A DNA stretch of 64,000 nucleotides from Calliopsis andreniformis. Taxonomy: Eukaryota; Arthropoda; Insecta; Hymenoptera; Andrenidae. Position numbers and translations under genes: made by a program. The number at the start of each line of letters is the position of its first letter. Positions within the stretch are counted from its first letter, which is position 1. The notes under the pieces were generated by a model. It saw only the letters and a list, made by a program, of their open reading frames with translations, had not been told where the DNA came from and made no database searches. Shown piece after piece: positions 13,533 to 26,590 of this stretch. The stretch spans positions 62,001 to 126,000 of the forward strand of contig NW_027480449.1 of the NCBI RefSeq assembly GCF_051401765.1, given 5' to 3'.

Positions 13533-16500
13533 CTACTGACCATGCTCCTGACACTGACACTGCCACTGACACTGCCCCTGACCCTGCCCCTGACAGTGCT
13601 CCTGGCACTGACACTGCTCCTGACGCTGCTCCTGACGCTGCACCTGACTCTGACACTTGTCCTGACACTGCTCCTGAAGCTGACACTGGTCCTGACACTG
13701 CTCCTGACACTGACACTGCCGCTGACACTGCCCCTGATCCTGCTCCTGACACTGCTCCTGGCACTGACACTGCTCCTGACACTGCTCCTGACGCTGCACC
13801 TGACTCTGACACTTGTCCTGACACTGCTCCTGAAGCTGACACTGGTCCTGACACTGCTCCTGACACTGACACTGCTCCTCACACTGCTCCTGACACTGAC
13901 ACTGCACCTGAGAATGCTCCTGACACTGACGCTGCACCTGACACTGCTCTATGTCACTGCTCCTGACACTGACACTGACACTGCTCCTGACACTGACACT
14001 GCTCCTGACACTGACACTGCTCCAGACACTGCTCCTGACACAGGCACTGCTCCTGATACTGCCACTGACCCTGACACTGCTCCTGTCACTGACACTGCTC
14101 CTGTCACTGGCACTGCTCCTGACACTGACACTGCTCCTTGTACTGCTACAGACACTGACACTGCTCCTGTCACTGCTCCTGACATTGCTCCTGACACTGA
14201 CCCTGCTCCTGAACCTGCTACTGAAACTGCTCCAGACACTGACACTGCTCCTGACTCTGCTCCAGACACTGACAGTGCTCCTGACACTGCTCCTGACACT
14301 GACACTGCTCCTGACACTGACGCAGGTCCTGTCACTGACACTGCTCCTCACACTGCTCCTGACACTGACACTGCGCCTGACGCTGCTCCTGACACTGACA
14401 CTGCACCTGAGAATGCTCCTGTCACTGACGCTGCACCTGACACTGCTCCTGTCACTGCTCCTGACACTGACACTGACACTGCTCCTGACACTGACACTGC
14501 TCCTGACACTGACACTGCTCCAGACACTGCTCATGACACTGCTCCTGACACTGACACTGCTCCTGACAATGCTCCTGACACTGACACTGCTGCTGATCCT
14601 GACAATGCTCCTGACACTGCTCCTGACACAGCTCCTGACACTGACACTGCTCCTCCCACTGTTCCTGACACTGCTGCTCACACTGACACTGCTCCTGTCA
14701 CTGGCACTGCTCCTGATACAGACACTGCTGGTGATCCTGACAATGTTCCTGACACTGCCCCTGACACTGCTCCTGACACTGACACTGGCACTGACACAGC
14801 TCCAGACACTGGCACTGCTCCTGTCGCTGCTCCTGACACAGACACTGACCCCGACACTGCTCCTGTCTCTGACACTGACCCCGACACTGCTCCTGACACA
14901 GCTCCTGACACTGACACTGCTCCTGACACTGCTCCTGACACTGCTCCTGACTCTGACACTGCTCCTGACACTGCTCCTGATACTGACACTGGCACGGCTA
15001 CTGACCATGCTGCTGACACTGACACTGCTGCTGATCCTGACAATGCTCCTGACACTGCTCCAGCCACTGACACTGACACTGCACCTGACACTACTCCTCA
15101 AATAGCTGCTGTCACTGACACTTCTCCTGTCACTGCTCCTGACACTGACGGTGCTGCTGATCCTGAGAATGCTCCTGACACTGCTCCTGACACTGACACT
15201 GCTCCTGGCACTGCTGCTGACACTGGCACTGCTGCTGTTCCTGAGAATACCCCTGAATCTGCTCCTCACACTGGCACTGCTACTGACCATGCTCCTGACA
15301 CTGACACTGCCACTGACACTGCCCCTGACCCTGCTCCTGACAGTGCTCCTGGCACTGACACTGCTCCTGACGCTGCTCCTGACGCTGCACCTGACTCTGA
15401 CACTTGTCCTGACACTGCTCCTGAAGCTGACACTGGTCCTGACACTGCTCCTGACACTGACACTACCGCTGACACTGTTCCTAACATTGCAGCTGACACT
15501 GACACTGCTCCTGACACTGGCACTGTACCTGACACTGCTCCTGACACTGACACTGCTCCTGCCACTGTTCCTGACACTGCTGCTCACAAAGACACTGCTC
15601 CTGACACTGACACTGCTCCTCACACTGCTCCTGATACTGACACTGGCACTGCTACTGGCCATGCTCCTGACACTGACACTGCTGCTGATCCTGACAATGC
15701 TCCTGACGCTGCTCCAGTCACTGACACTGACACTGCACCTGACACTACTCCTGAAATAGATGCTGTCACTGACACTTCTCCTGTCACTGCTCCTGACACT
15801 GACGCTGCTGCCGATCCTGAGGATGCTCCTGACACTGCTCCTGTCACTGGCACAGCTCATGAGAGTGCTCCTGACACTGGCACTGCTGCTGTTCCTGAGA
15901 ATGCCCCTGAATCTGGTCCTCACACTGACTCTGCTCCTGACTCTGCTCCTGGCACTGACACTGTCACTGCTCCTGACACTGACTCTGCTCCTGACACTGC
16001 TACTGACACTGACACTGCTCCTGATACTGACACTGACACTGCTCCTCACACTGCTCCTGGCACTGCTCCTGACACTGACCCTGTTCCTGACACTACTCCT
16101 GAAACTGCTCCAGACACTGACACTGCTCCAGCCACTGACACTGCTCCTGACACTGCTCCTGTCACTGACACTGCTCCTGTCACTGACACTGCTCGCCACA
16201 CTGCTCCTAACACTGACACTGCTCCTGTCACTGCTCCTGGCACAGGCACTGCTGGTGGTCCTGGCAATGCTCCCTACACACCTCCTGACATTGGCACTGG
16301 TCCTGACTCTGCTCCTGACACTGACACTGCCACTGACACTGCCCCTGACCCTGCTCCTGACACTGCTCCTGGCACTAACACTGCCCCTGACACTGCTCCT
16401 GACGCTGCACCTGACACTGACACTTGTCCTGACAGTGCTCCTGAAACTGACACTGGTCCTGACACTGCTCCTGACACTGACACTGCTCGTCACACTGCTC

Positions 16501-17561
16501 CTGACACTGACACTGCTCGTCACACTGCTCCTGACACTGACACTGCACCTGAGAATGCTCCTGACACTCACGCTGCACCTGACACTACTCCTGACACTGC
16601 ACCTGACACTTCTCCTGACACAGACACTGCTCCTGATACTGGCACTGACAGTGCTCCTGACACTGACACTGGTCCAGTCACTGACACTGCTCCTCACACT
16701 GCTCCTGACACTGACACTGCTCCTCCCACTGTTCCTGACACTGCTGCTCACACTGACACTGCTCCTGTCACTGGCACTGCTCCTGATACAGACACTGCTG
16801 GTGATCCTGACAATGTTCCTGACACTGCTCCTGACACTGCTCCTGACACTGACACTGGCACTGACACAGCTCCAGACACTGGCACTGCTCCTGTCGCTGC
16901 TCCTGACACAGACACTGACCCCGACACTGCTCCTGTCTCTGACACTGACCCCGACACTGCTCCTGACACAGCTCCTGACACTGACACTGCTCCTGACACT
17001 GCTCCTGACACTGCTCCTGACTCTGACTCTGCTCCTGACACTGCTCCTGATACTGACACTGGCACTGCTACTGACCATGCTGCTGACACTGACACTGCTG
17101 CTGATCCTGACAATGCTCCTGACACTGCTCCAGCCACTGACACTGACACTGCACCTGACACTACTCCTGAAATAGCTGCTGTCACTGACACTTCTCCTGT
17201 CACTGCTCCTGACACTGACGGTGCTGCTGATCCTGAGAATGCTCCTGACACTGCTCCTGACACTGCTGCTCACAAAGACACTGCTCCTGTCACTGACACT
17301 GCTCCTGACACTGCTCCTCACACTGCTCCTGGCACTGACACTGCTGCTGACATTGCTCCTAACACAGACACTGCTGCTGATACTGACAATGCTCCTGACA
17401 TGGTTCCTGACACAGACACTGCTGCTGACACTGCTCCCGACACTGACACTGCTCCTGATACTGCTCCTGACACTGGTCCTGACACTGACGCTTGTCCTGA
17501 CACTGCACCTGAAACTGACACTGGTCCTGACACTGCTCCTGACACAGACACTGCTCCTCAC
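13533..17561 (-). other. Longest antisense open stretch, Arg-Ser-Val-rich (1,342 codons)
   Basis: On the minus strand the frame AGG AGC AGT GTC is open from 17,561 down to 13,533, changing to a Gln-Cys-Glu composition where it crosses the marker at 13,951. It overlaps the sense Asp-Thr-Ala-Pro stretch almost completely. It is not a plausible SR protein: there is no RNA-binding domain and the composition is that of the hexamers. Confidence 0.2.
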
Positions 17562-17762
17562 ACTGCTCCTGACTCTGACACTGCACCTGAGAATGCTCCT
17601 GACACTGACGCTTCACCCGACACTGCTCCTGACGCTGCACCTGACACTGCTCCTGACACAGGCACTGCTCCTGATACTGCCACTGACACTGACACTGCTC
17701 CTGACACAGCTTCTGACACTGACACTGCTCCTGACACTGCTGCTGACACTGCTCCTGACTGA
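13956..17762 (+). other. Longest open stretch in the Asp-Thr-Ala-Pro frame (about 1,268 codons)
   Basis: After the marker at 13,951 the frame ACT GCT CCT GAC stays open to TGA 17,760-17,762. The predicted peptide is acidic and Pro/Thr-rich, made of alternating AP and DT dipeptides with interruptions such as PENAP, PEIAAV, PHTGTATDHAP and PDTDACPD. There is no initiator context, signal peptide, domain or membrane segment in this frame; an upstream ATG could only be used by entering from the Leu/Thr frame through the marker. GAC, ACT, GCT and CCT are all at least two changes from a stop codon, so the length is weak evidence for coding. I do not call this a gene. Confidence 0.25.
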
Positions 17763-20100
17763 GACACTGCTCCTGACACTGCTCCTGATACTGACACTGG
17801 CACTGCCACTGACCATGCTCCTGAAACTGACACTGCTGGTTATCCTGACAATGCTCCTGACACAGCTCCAGTCACTGACACTGACACTGCACCTGACACT
17901 ACTCCTGAAATAGGTGCTGTCACTGACACTTCTCCTGTCACTGCTCCTGACACTGACGGTGCTGCTGATCCTGAGAATGCTCCTGACACTGCTCCTGACA
18001 CTGCTGCTGACACTGGCACTGCAGCTGTTCCTGAGAATGCCCCTGAATCTGCTCCTCACACTGACACTGCTCCTGACACTGCTCCTGACACTGACACTGC
18101 TCCTCACACTGCTCCTGACACTGACACTGCTTCTGCTAATGACACTGACACTGCTACTGACACTGACACTGCTCCTGGCTCTGCTCCTGACACTGCACCT
18201 GAAAATGCTCCTGACGCTGACGCTGCACCTGATACTTCTCCTGTCACTGCTCCTGACACTGACACTGGCACTGCTCCTGACACTGTCACTGCTCCTGACA
18301 CTGACACTGCTCCTTGTACTGCTACAGACACTGACACTGCTCCTGTCACTGCTCCTGACATTGCTCCTGACACTGACCCTGCTCCTGAACCTGCTCCTGA
18401 AACTGCTCCAGACACTGACACTGCTCCTGACTCTGCTCCTGACACTGACAGTGCTCCTGACACTGCTCCTGACACTGACACTGCTCCTGACACTGCTCCT
18501 GACACTGACAGTGCTCCTGACACTGCTCCTGACACTGACACTGACACACCTCCTGGCACTGCTCCTGACACTGACACAGGTCCTGTCACTGACACTGCTC
18601 CTCACACTGCTCCTGACACTGACACTGCGCCTGACGCTGCTCCTGACACTGACACTGCACCTGGGAATGCTCCTGACACTGACGCTGCACCTGACACTGC
18701 TCCTGTCACTGCTCCTGACACTGACACTGACACTGCTCCTGACACTGACACTGCTCCTGACACTGACACTGCTCCAGACACTGCTCATGACACTGCTCCT
18801 GCCACTGACACTGCTCCTGACAATGCTCCTGACACTGACACTGCTGCTGATCCTGACAATGCTCCTAACACTGCTCCTGAGACAGCTCCTGACACTGACA
18901 CTGCTCCTCCCACTGTTCCTGACACTGCTGCTCACACTGACACTGCTCCTGTCACTGGCACTGCTCCTGATACAGACACTGCTGGTGATCCTGACAATGT
19001 TCCTGACACTGCTCCTGACACTGCTCCTGACACTGACACTGGCACTGACACAGCTCCAGACACTGGCACTGCTCCTGTCGCTGCTCCTGACACAGACACT
19101 GACCCCGACACTGCTCCTGTCTCTGACACTGACCCCGACACTGCTCCTGACACAGCTCCTGACACTGACACTGCTCCTGACACTGCTCCTGACACTTCTC
19201 CTGACTCTGACACTGCTCCTGACACTGCTCCTGATACTGACACTGGCACGGCTACTGACCATGCTGCTGACACTGACACTGCTGCTGATCCTGACAATGC
19301 TCCTGACACTGCTCCAGCCACTGACACTGACACTGCACCTGACTCTACTCCTCAAATAGCTGCTGTCACTGACACTTCTCCTGTCACTGCTCCTGACACT
19401 GACGGTGCTGCTGATCCTGAGAATGCTCCTGACACTGCTCCTGACACTGACACTGCTCCTGGCACTGCTGCTGTTCCTGAGAATACCCCTGAATCTGCTC
19501 CTCACACTGGCACTGCTACTGACCATGCTCCTGACACTGACACTGCCACTGACACTGCCCCTGACCCTGCTCCTGACACTGCTCCTGGCACTGACACTGC
19601 TCCTGACGCTGCTCCTGACGCTGCACCTGACTCTGACACTTGTCCTGACACTGCTCCTGAAGCTGACACTGGTCCTGACACTGCTCCTGACACTGACACT
19701 GCCACTGACACTGCCCCTGATCCTGCTCCTGACACTGCTCCTGGCACTGACACTGCTCCTGACACTGCTCCTGACGCTGCACCTGACTCTGACACTTGTC
19801 CTGACACTGCTCCTGAAGCTGACACTGGTCCTGACACTGCTCCTGACACTGACACTGCTCCTCACACTGCTCCTGACACTGACACTGCACCTGAGAATGC
19901 TCCTGACACTGACGCTGCACCTGACACTGCTCTATGTCACTGCACCTGACACTGACACTGACACTGCTCCTGACACTGACACTGCTCCTGACACTGACAC
20001 TGCTCCAGACACTGCTCCTGACACAGGCACTGCTCCTGATACTGCCACTGACCCTGACACTGCTCCTGTCACTGGCACTGCTCCTGATACAGACACTGCT
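15824..20100 (+). repeat. Higher-order repeat A, copy 3 (left part)
   Basis: The third A copy matches copy 2 at an offset of 8,103 bp through the first marker at 19,934 (copy 2: 11,831) and the next at 20,703 (12,600). After about 20,700 it instead resembles copy 2 from 13,951 onward, so a rearrangement lies there. The right boundary given is where the next tandem pair can first be recognised and is approximate. The same TGA-bearing module seen in copies 1 and 2 is at 17,221-17,762. Confidence 0.8.
17221..17762 (+). repeat. 542-bp module ending in TGA, copy 3
   Basis: Paralogue at an offset of 8,103 bp from copy 2, ending at TGA 17,760-17,762. The sequence just downstream reads GACACTGCTGCTGACACTGG where copies 1 and 2 read GACACTGCTGCAGACACTGG, so copies 1 and 2 share a derived base or copy 3 was converted. 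Confidence 0.85.
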
Positions 20101-23100
20101 GGTGATCCTGACAATGTTCCTGACACTGCTCCTGTCACTGCTCCTGACACTGACGGTGCTGCTGATCCTGAGAATGCTCCTGACACTGCTCCTGACACTG
20201 ACACTGCTCCTGGCACTGCTGCTGACACTGGCACTGCTGCTGTTCCTGAGAATACCCCTGAATCTTCTCCTCACACTGGCACTGCTACTGACCATGCTCC
20301 TGACACTGACACTGCCACTGACACTGCCCCTGACCCTGCTCCTGACACTGCTCCTGGCACTGACACTGCTCCTGACGCTGCTCCTGACGCTGCACCTGAC
20401 TCTGACACTTGTCCTGACACTGCTCCTGAAGCTGACACTGGTCCTGACACTGCTCCTGACACTGACACTGCCGCTGACACTGCCCCTGATCCTGCTCCTG
20501 ACACTGCTCCTGGCACTGACACTGCTCCTGACACTGCTCCTGACGCTGCACCTGACTCTGACACTTGTCCTGACACTGCTCCTGAAGCTGACACTGGTCC
20601 TGACACTGCTCCTGACACTGACACTGCTCCTCACACTGCTCCTGACACTGACACTGCACCTGAGAATGCTCCTGACACTGACGCTGCACCTGACACTGCT
20701 CTATGTCACTGCTCCTGACACTGACACTGACACTGCTCCTGACACTGACACTGCTCCTGACACTGACACTGCTCCTGACACTGACACTGCTCCAGACACT
20801 GCTCCTGACACAGGCACTGCTCCTGATACTGCCACTGACCCTGACACTGCTCCTGTCACTGACACTGCTCCTGTCACTGGCACTGCTCCTGACACTGACA
20901 CTGCTCCTTGTACTGCTACAGACACTGACACTGCTCCTGTCACTGCTCCTGACATTGCTCCTGACACTGACCCTGCTCCTGAACCTGCTCCTGAAACTGC
21001 TCCAGACACTGACACTGCTCCTGACTCTGCTCCTGACACTGACAGTGCTCCTGACACTGCTCCTGACACTGACACTGCTCCTGACACTGACGCAGGTCCT
21101 GTCACTGACACTGCTCCTCACACTGCTCCTGACACTGACACTGCGCCTGACGCTGCTCCTGACACTGACACTGCACCTGAGAATGCTCCTGTCACTGACG
21201 CTGCACCTGACACTGCTCCTGTCACTGCTCCTGACACTGACACTGACACTGCTCCTGACACTGACACTGCTCCTGACACTGACACTGCTCCAGACACTGC
21301 TCATGACACTGCTCCTGACACTGACACTGCTCCTGACAATGCTCCTGACACTGACACTGCTGCTGATCCTGACAATGCTCCTGACACTGCTCCTGACACA
21401 GCTCCTGACACTGACACTGCTCCTCCCACTGTTCCTGACACTGCTGCTCACACTGACACTGCTCCTGTCACTGGCACTGCTCCTGATACAGACACTGCTG
21501 GTGATCCTGACAATGTTCCTGACACTGCTCCTGACACTGCTCCTGACACTGACACTGGCACTGACACAGCTCCAGACACTGGCACTGCTCCTGTCGCTGC
21601 TCCTGACACAGACACTGACCCCGACACTGCTCCTGTCTCTGACACTGACCCCGACACTGCTCCTGACACAGCTCCTGACACTGACACTGCTCCTGACACT
21701 GCTCCTGACACTGCTCCTGACTCTGACACTGCTCCTGACACTGCTCCTGATACTGACACTGGCACGGCTACTGACCATGCTGCTGACACTGACACTGCTG
21801 CTGATCCTGACAATGCTCCTGACACTGCTCCAGCCACTGACACTGACACTGCACCTGACACTACTCCTCAAATAGCTGCTGTCACTGACACTTCTCCTGT
21901 CACTGCTCCTGACACTGACGGTGCTGCTGATCCTGAGAATGCTCCTGACACTGCTCCTGACACTGACACTGCTCCTGGCACTGCTGCTGACACTGGCACT
22001 GCTGCTGTTCCTGAGAATACCCCTGAATCTGCTCCTCACACTGGCACTGCTACTGACCATGCTCCTGACACTGACACTGCCACTGACACTGCCCCTGACC
22101 CTGCTCCTGACAGTGCTCCTGGCACTGACACTGCTCCTGACGCTGCTCCTGACGCTGCACCTGACTCTGACACTTGTCCTGACACTGCTCCTGAAGCTGA
22201 CACTGGTCCTGACACTGCTCCTGACACTGACACTGCCGCTGACACTGCCCCTGATCCTGCTCCTGACACTGCTCCTGGCACTGACACTGCTCCTGACACT
22301 GCTCCTGACGCTGCACCTGACTCTGACACTTGTCCTGACACTGCTCCTGAAGCTGACACTGGTCCTGACACTGCTCCTGACACTGACACTGCTCCTCACA
22401 CTGCTCCTGACACTGACACTGCACCTGAGAATGCTCCTGACACTGACGCTGCACCTGACACTGCTCTATGTCACTGCTCCTGACACTGACACTGACACTG
22501 CTCCTGACACTGACACTGCTCCTGACACTAATACTGCTCCAGACACTGCTCCTGACACAGGCACTGCTCCTGATACTGCCACTGACCCTGACACTGCTCC
22601 TGTCACTGGCACTGCTCCTGATACAGACACTGCTGGTGATCCTGACAATGTTCCTGACACTGCTCCTGTCACTGCTCCTGACACTGACGGTGCTGCTGAT
22701 CCTGAGAATGCTCCTGACACTGCTCCTGACACTGACACTGCTCCTGGCACTGCTGCTGACACTGGCACTGCTGCTGTTCCTGAGAATACCCCTGAATCTG
22801 CTCCTCACACTGGCACTGCTACTGACCATGCTCCTGACACTGACACTGCCACTGACACTGCCCCTGACCCTGCTCCTGACACTGCTCCTGGCACTGACAC
22901 TGCTCCTGACGCTGCTCCTGACGCTGCACCTGACTCTGACACTTGTCCTGACACTGCTCCTGAAGCTGACACTGGTCCTGACACTGCTCCTGACACTGAC
23001 ACTGAGACTGGCACTGCCCCTGATCCTGCTCCTGACACTGCTCCTGGCACTGACACTGCTCCTGACACTGCTCCTGACGCTGCACCTGACTCTGACACTT

Positions 23101-26100
23101 GTCCTGACACTGCTCCTGAAGCTGACACTGGTCCTGACACTGCTCCTGACACTGACACTGCTCCTCACACTGCTCCTGACACTGACACTGCACCTGAGAA
23201 TGCTCCTGACACTGACGCTGCACCTGACACTGCTCTATGTCACTGCTCCTGACACTGACACTGACACTGCTCCTGACACTGACACTGCTCCTGACACTGA
23301 CACTGCTCCAGACACTGCTCCTGACACAGGCACTGCTCCTGATACTGCCACTGACCCTGACACTGCTCCTGTCACTGGAACTGCTCCTGATACAGACACT
23401 GCTGGTGATCCTGACAATGTTCCTGACACTGCTCCTGACACAGCTCCTGACACTGACACTGCTCCTGACACTGCTCCTGACACTGCTCCTGACTCTGACA
23501 CTGCTCCTAACACTGCGCCTGATACTGACACTGGCACGGCTACTGACCATGCTGCTGACACTGACACTGCTGCTGATCCTGACAATGCTCCTGACACTGC
23601 TCCAGCCACTGACACTGACACTGCACCTGACGTTGCTCCTCAAATAGCTGCTGTCACTGACACTTCTCCTGTCACTGCTCCTGACACTGACGGTGCTGCC
23701 GATCCTGAGAATGCTCCTGACACTGCTCCTGACACTGACACTGCTCCTGGCACTGCTGCTGACACTGGCACTGCTGCTGTTCCTGAGAATACCCCTGAAT
23801 CTGCTCCTCACACTGGCACTGCTACTGACCATGCTCCTGACACTGACACTGCCACTGACACTGCCCCTGACCCTGCTCCTGACACTGCTCCTGGCACTGA
23901 CACTGCTCCTGACGCTGCTCCTGACGCTGCACCTGACTCTGACACTTGTCCTGACACTGCTCCTGAAGCTGACACTGGTCCTGACACTGCTCCTGACACT
24001 GACACTGCCACTGACACTGCCCCTGATCCTGCTCCTGACACTGCTCCTGGCACTGACACTGCTCCTGACACTGCTCCTGACGCTGCACCTGACTCTGACA
24101 CTTGTCCTGACACTGCTCCTGAAGCTGACACTGGTCCTGACACTGCTCCTGACACTGACACTGCTCCTCACACTGCTCCTGACACTGACACTGCACCTGA
24201 GAATGCTCCTGACACTGACGCTGCACCTGACACTGCTCTATGTCACTGCTCCTGACACTGACACTGACACTGCTCCTGACACTGACACTGCTCCTGACAC
24301 TGACACTGCTCCAGACACTGCTCCTGACACAGGCACTGCTCCTGATACTGCCACTGACCCTGACACTGCTCCTGTCACTGGCACTGCTCCTGATACAGAC
24401 ACTGCTGGTGATCCTGACAATGTTCCTGACACTGCTCCTGACACTGCTCCTGACACTGACACTGGCACTGACACAGCTCCAGACACTGGCACTGCTCCTG
24501 TCGCTGCTCCTGACACAGACACTGACCCCGACACTGCTCCTGTCTCTGACACTGACCCCGACACTGCTCCTGACACAGCTCCTGACACTGACACTGCTCC
24601 TGACACTGCTCCTGACACTGCTCCTGACTCTGACACTGCTCCTGACACTGCTCCTGATACTGACACTAGCACTGCTACTGACCATGCTGCTGACACTGAC
24701 ACTGCTGCTGATCCTGACAATGCTCCTGACACTGCTCCAGCCACTGACACTGACACTGCGCCTGACACTACTCCTGAAATAGCTGCTGTCACTGACACTT
24801 CTCCTGTCACTGCTCCTGACACTGACGGTGCTGCTGATCCTGAGAATGCTCCTGACACTGCTCCTGACACTGCTGCTCACAAAGACACTGCTCCTGTCAC
24901 TGACACTGCTCCTGACACTGCTCCTCACACTGCTCCTGGCACTGACACTGCTGCTGACATTGCTCCTAACACAGACACTGCTGCTGATACTGACAATGCT
25001 CCTGACATGGTTCCTGACACAGACACTGCTGCTGACACTGCTCCCGACACTGACACTGCTCCTGATACTGCTCCTGACACTGGTCCTGACACTGACGCTT
25101 GTCCTGACACTGCACCTGAAACTGACACTGGTCCTGACACTGCTCCTGACACAGACACTGCTCCTCACACTGCTCCTGACTCTGACACTGCACCTGAGAA
25201 TGCTCCTGACACTGACGCTTCACCCGACACTGCTCCTGACGCTGTACCTGACACTGCTCCTGACACAGGCACTGCTCCTGATACTGCCACTGACACTGAC
25301 ACTGCTCCTGACACAGCTTCTGACACTGACACTGCTCCTGACACTGCTCCTGACACTGCTCCTGACTGAGACACTGCTCCTGACACTGCTCCTGATAGTG
25401 ACACTGGCACTGCCACTGACCATGCTCCTGAAACTGACACTGCTGGTTATCCTGACAATGCTCCTGACACAGCTCCAGTCACTGACACTGACACTGCACC
25501 TGACACTACTCCTGAAATAGGTGCTGTCACTGACACTTCTCCTGTCACTGCTCCTGACACTGACGGTGCTGCTGATCCTGAGAATGCTCCTGACACTGCT
25601 CCTGACACTGCTGCTGACACTGGCACTGCAGCTGTTCCTGAGAATGCCCCTGAATCTGCTCCTCACACTGACACTGCTCCTGACACTGCTCCTGACACTG
25701 ACACTGCTCCTCACACTGCTCCTGACACTGACACTGCTTCTGCTAATGACACTGACACTGCTACTGACACTGACACTGCTCCTGGCTCTGCTCCTGACAC
25801 TGCACCTGAAAATGCTCCTGACGCTGACGCTGCACCTGATACTTCTCCTGTCACTGCTCCTGACACTGACACTGGCACTGCTCCTGACACTGTCACTGCT
25901 CCTGACACTGACACTGCTCCTTGTACTGCTACAGACACTGACACTGCTCCTGTCACTGCTCCTGACATTGCTCCTGACACTGACCCTGCTCCTGAACCTG
26001 CTCCTGAAACTGCTCCAGACACTGACACTGCTCCTGACTCTGCTCCTGACACTGACAGTGCTCCTGACACTGCTCCTGACACTGACACTGCTCCTGACAC

Positions 26101-26590
26101 TGCTCGTGACACTGACAGTGCTCCTGACACTGCTCCTGACACTGACACTGACACACCTCCTGGCACTGCTCCTGACACTGACACAGGTCCTGTCACTGAC
26201 ACTGCTCCTCACACTGCTCCTGACACTGACACTGCGCCTGACGCTGCTCCTGACACTGACACTGCACCTGAGAATGCTCCTGACACTGACGCTGCACCTG
26301 ACACTGCTCCTGTCACTGCTCCTGACACTGACACTGACACTGCTCCTGACACTGACACTGCTCCTGACACTGACACTGCTCCAGACACTGCTCATGACAC
26401 TGCTCCTGCCACTGACACTGCTCCTGACAATGCTCCTGACACTGACACTGCTGCTGATCCTGACAATGCTCCTGACACTGCTCCTGACACAGCTCCTGAC
26501 ACTGACAATGCTCCTCCCACTGTTCCTGACACTGCTGCTCACACTGACACTGCTCCTGTCACTGGCACTGCTCCTGATACAGACACTGCT
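20101..26590 (+). repeat. Higher-order repeat B, copy 1
   Basis: From the word GGTGATCCTGACAATG at 20,101 this segment is repeated beginning at 26,591, an offset of 6,490 bp. Further right the offset is 6,057 bp at about 20,804/26,861 and then 6,075 bp (markers 22,468, 23,237 and 24,240 recur at 28,543, 29,312 and 30,315; modules at 24,828 and 25,521 recur at 30,903 and 31,596). The change from 6,490 to 6,057 reflects a 433-bp deletion in copy 2, and the change to 6,075 is one 18-bp word gained in copy 2. The edges are inferred from where the copies stop agreeing and could move by some tens of bases. Confidence 0.8.
24828..25369 (+). repeat. 542-bp module ending in TGA, copy 4
   Basis: Paralogue at an offset of 7,607 bp from copy 3, ending at TGA 25,367-25,369. 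It shares with copy 5 the words GACGCTGTACCTGAC (others GACGCTGCACCTGAC), GACACTGCTCCTGACACTG just before the stop (others have GCTGCT), and GATAGTGACACTGG just after it. Copies 4 and 5 are therefore a recent pair. Confidence 0.85.

Larger units (their letters stand above)
7721..15823 (+). repeat. Higher-order repeat A, copy 2
   Basis: This copy begins like copy 1 and is followed by a third copy 8,103 bp later: the CTCATGAGAG landmark is at 7,756 and 15,859, and the long module at 9,118 and 17,221. It contains three phase markers (11,831; 12,600; 13,951), one fewer than copy 1, and 8,103 equals 3 modulo 6. Marker-free DNA (about 7.7-11.8 kb) comes first, then the marker cluster. A block with the word GTTCCTAACATTGCAGCTG at about 7,375 recurs at about 15,478, showing that copy 3 begins before the CTCATGAGAG landmark. 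Confidence 0.85.

Noticed and set aside
13404..17762. 1,452-codon + strand open frame as a giant protein gene
   Set aside because: It begins as Leu/Thr repeat and changes to Asp-Thr-Ala-Pro at the one-base marker. It has no domain, signal or codon signature apart from the hexamers, and overlaps an equally long antisense frame.
18346..18549. Minus-strand Gln-Cys-Glu-rich frames as keratin-associated or metal-binding proteins
   Set aside because: CAG TGT CAG GAG is just the third antisense reading of the hexamers; frames are short, broken by stops and recur wherever the words recur.
24238..24870. Gly-Ala-Val-Ser antisense frames as silk-like proteins
   Set aside because: The resemblance is compositional only (GGA GCA GTG TCA); there is no terminal domain or consistent boundary.
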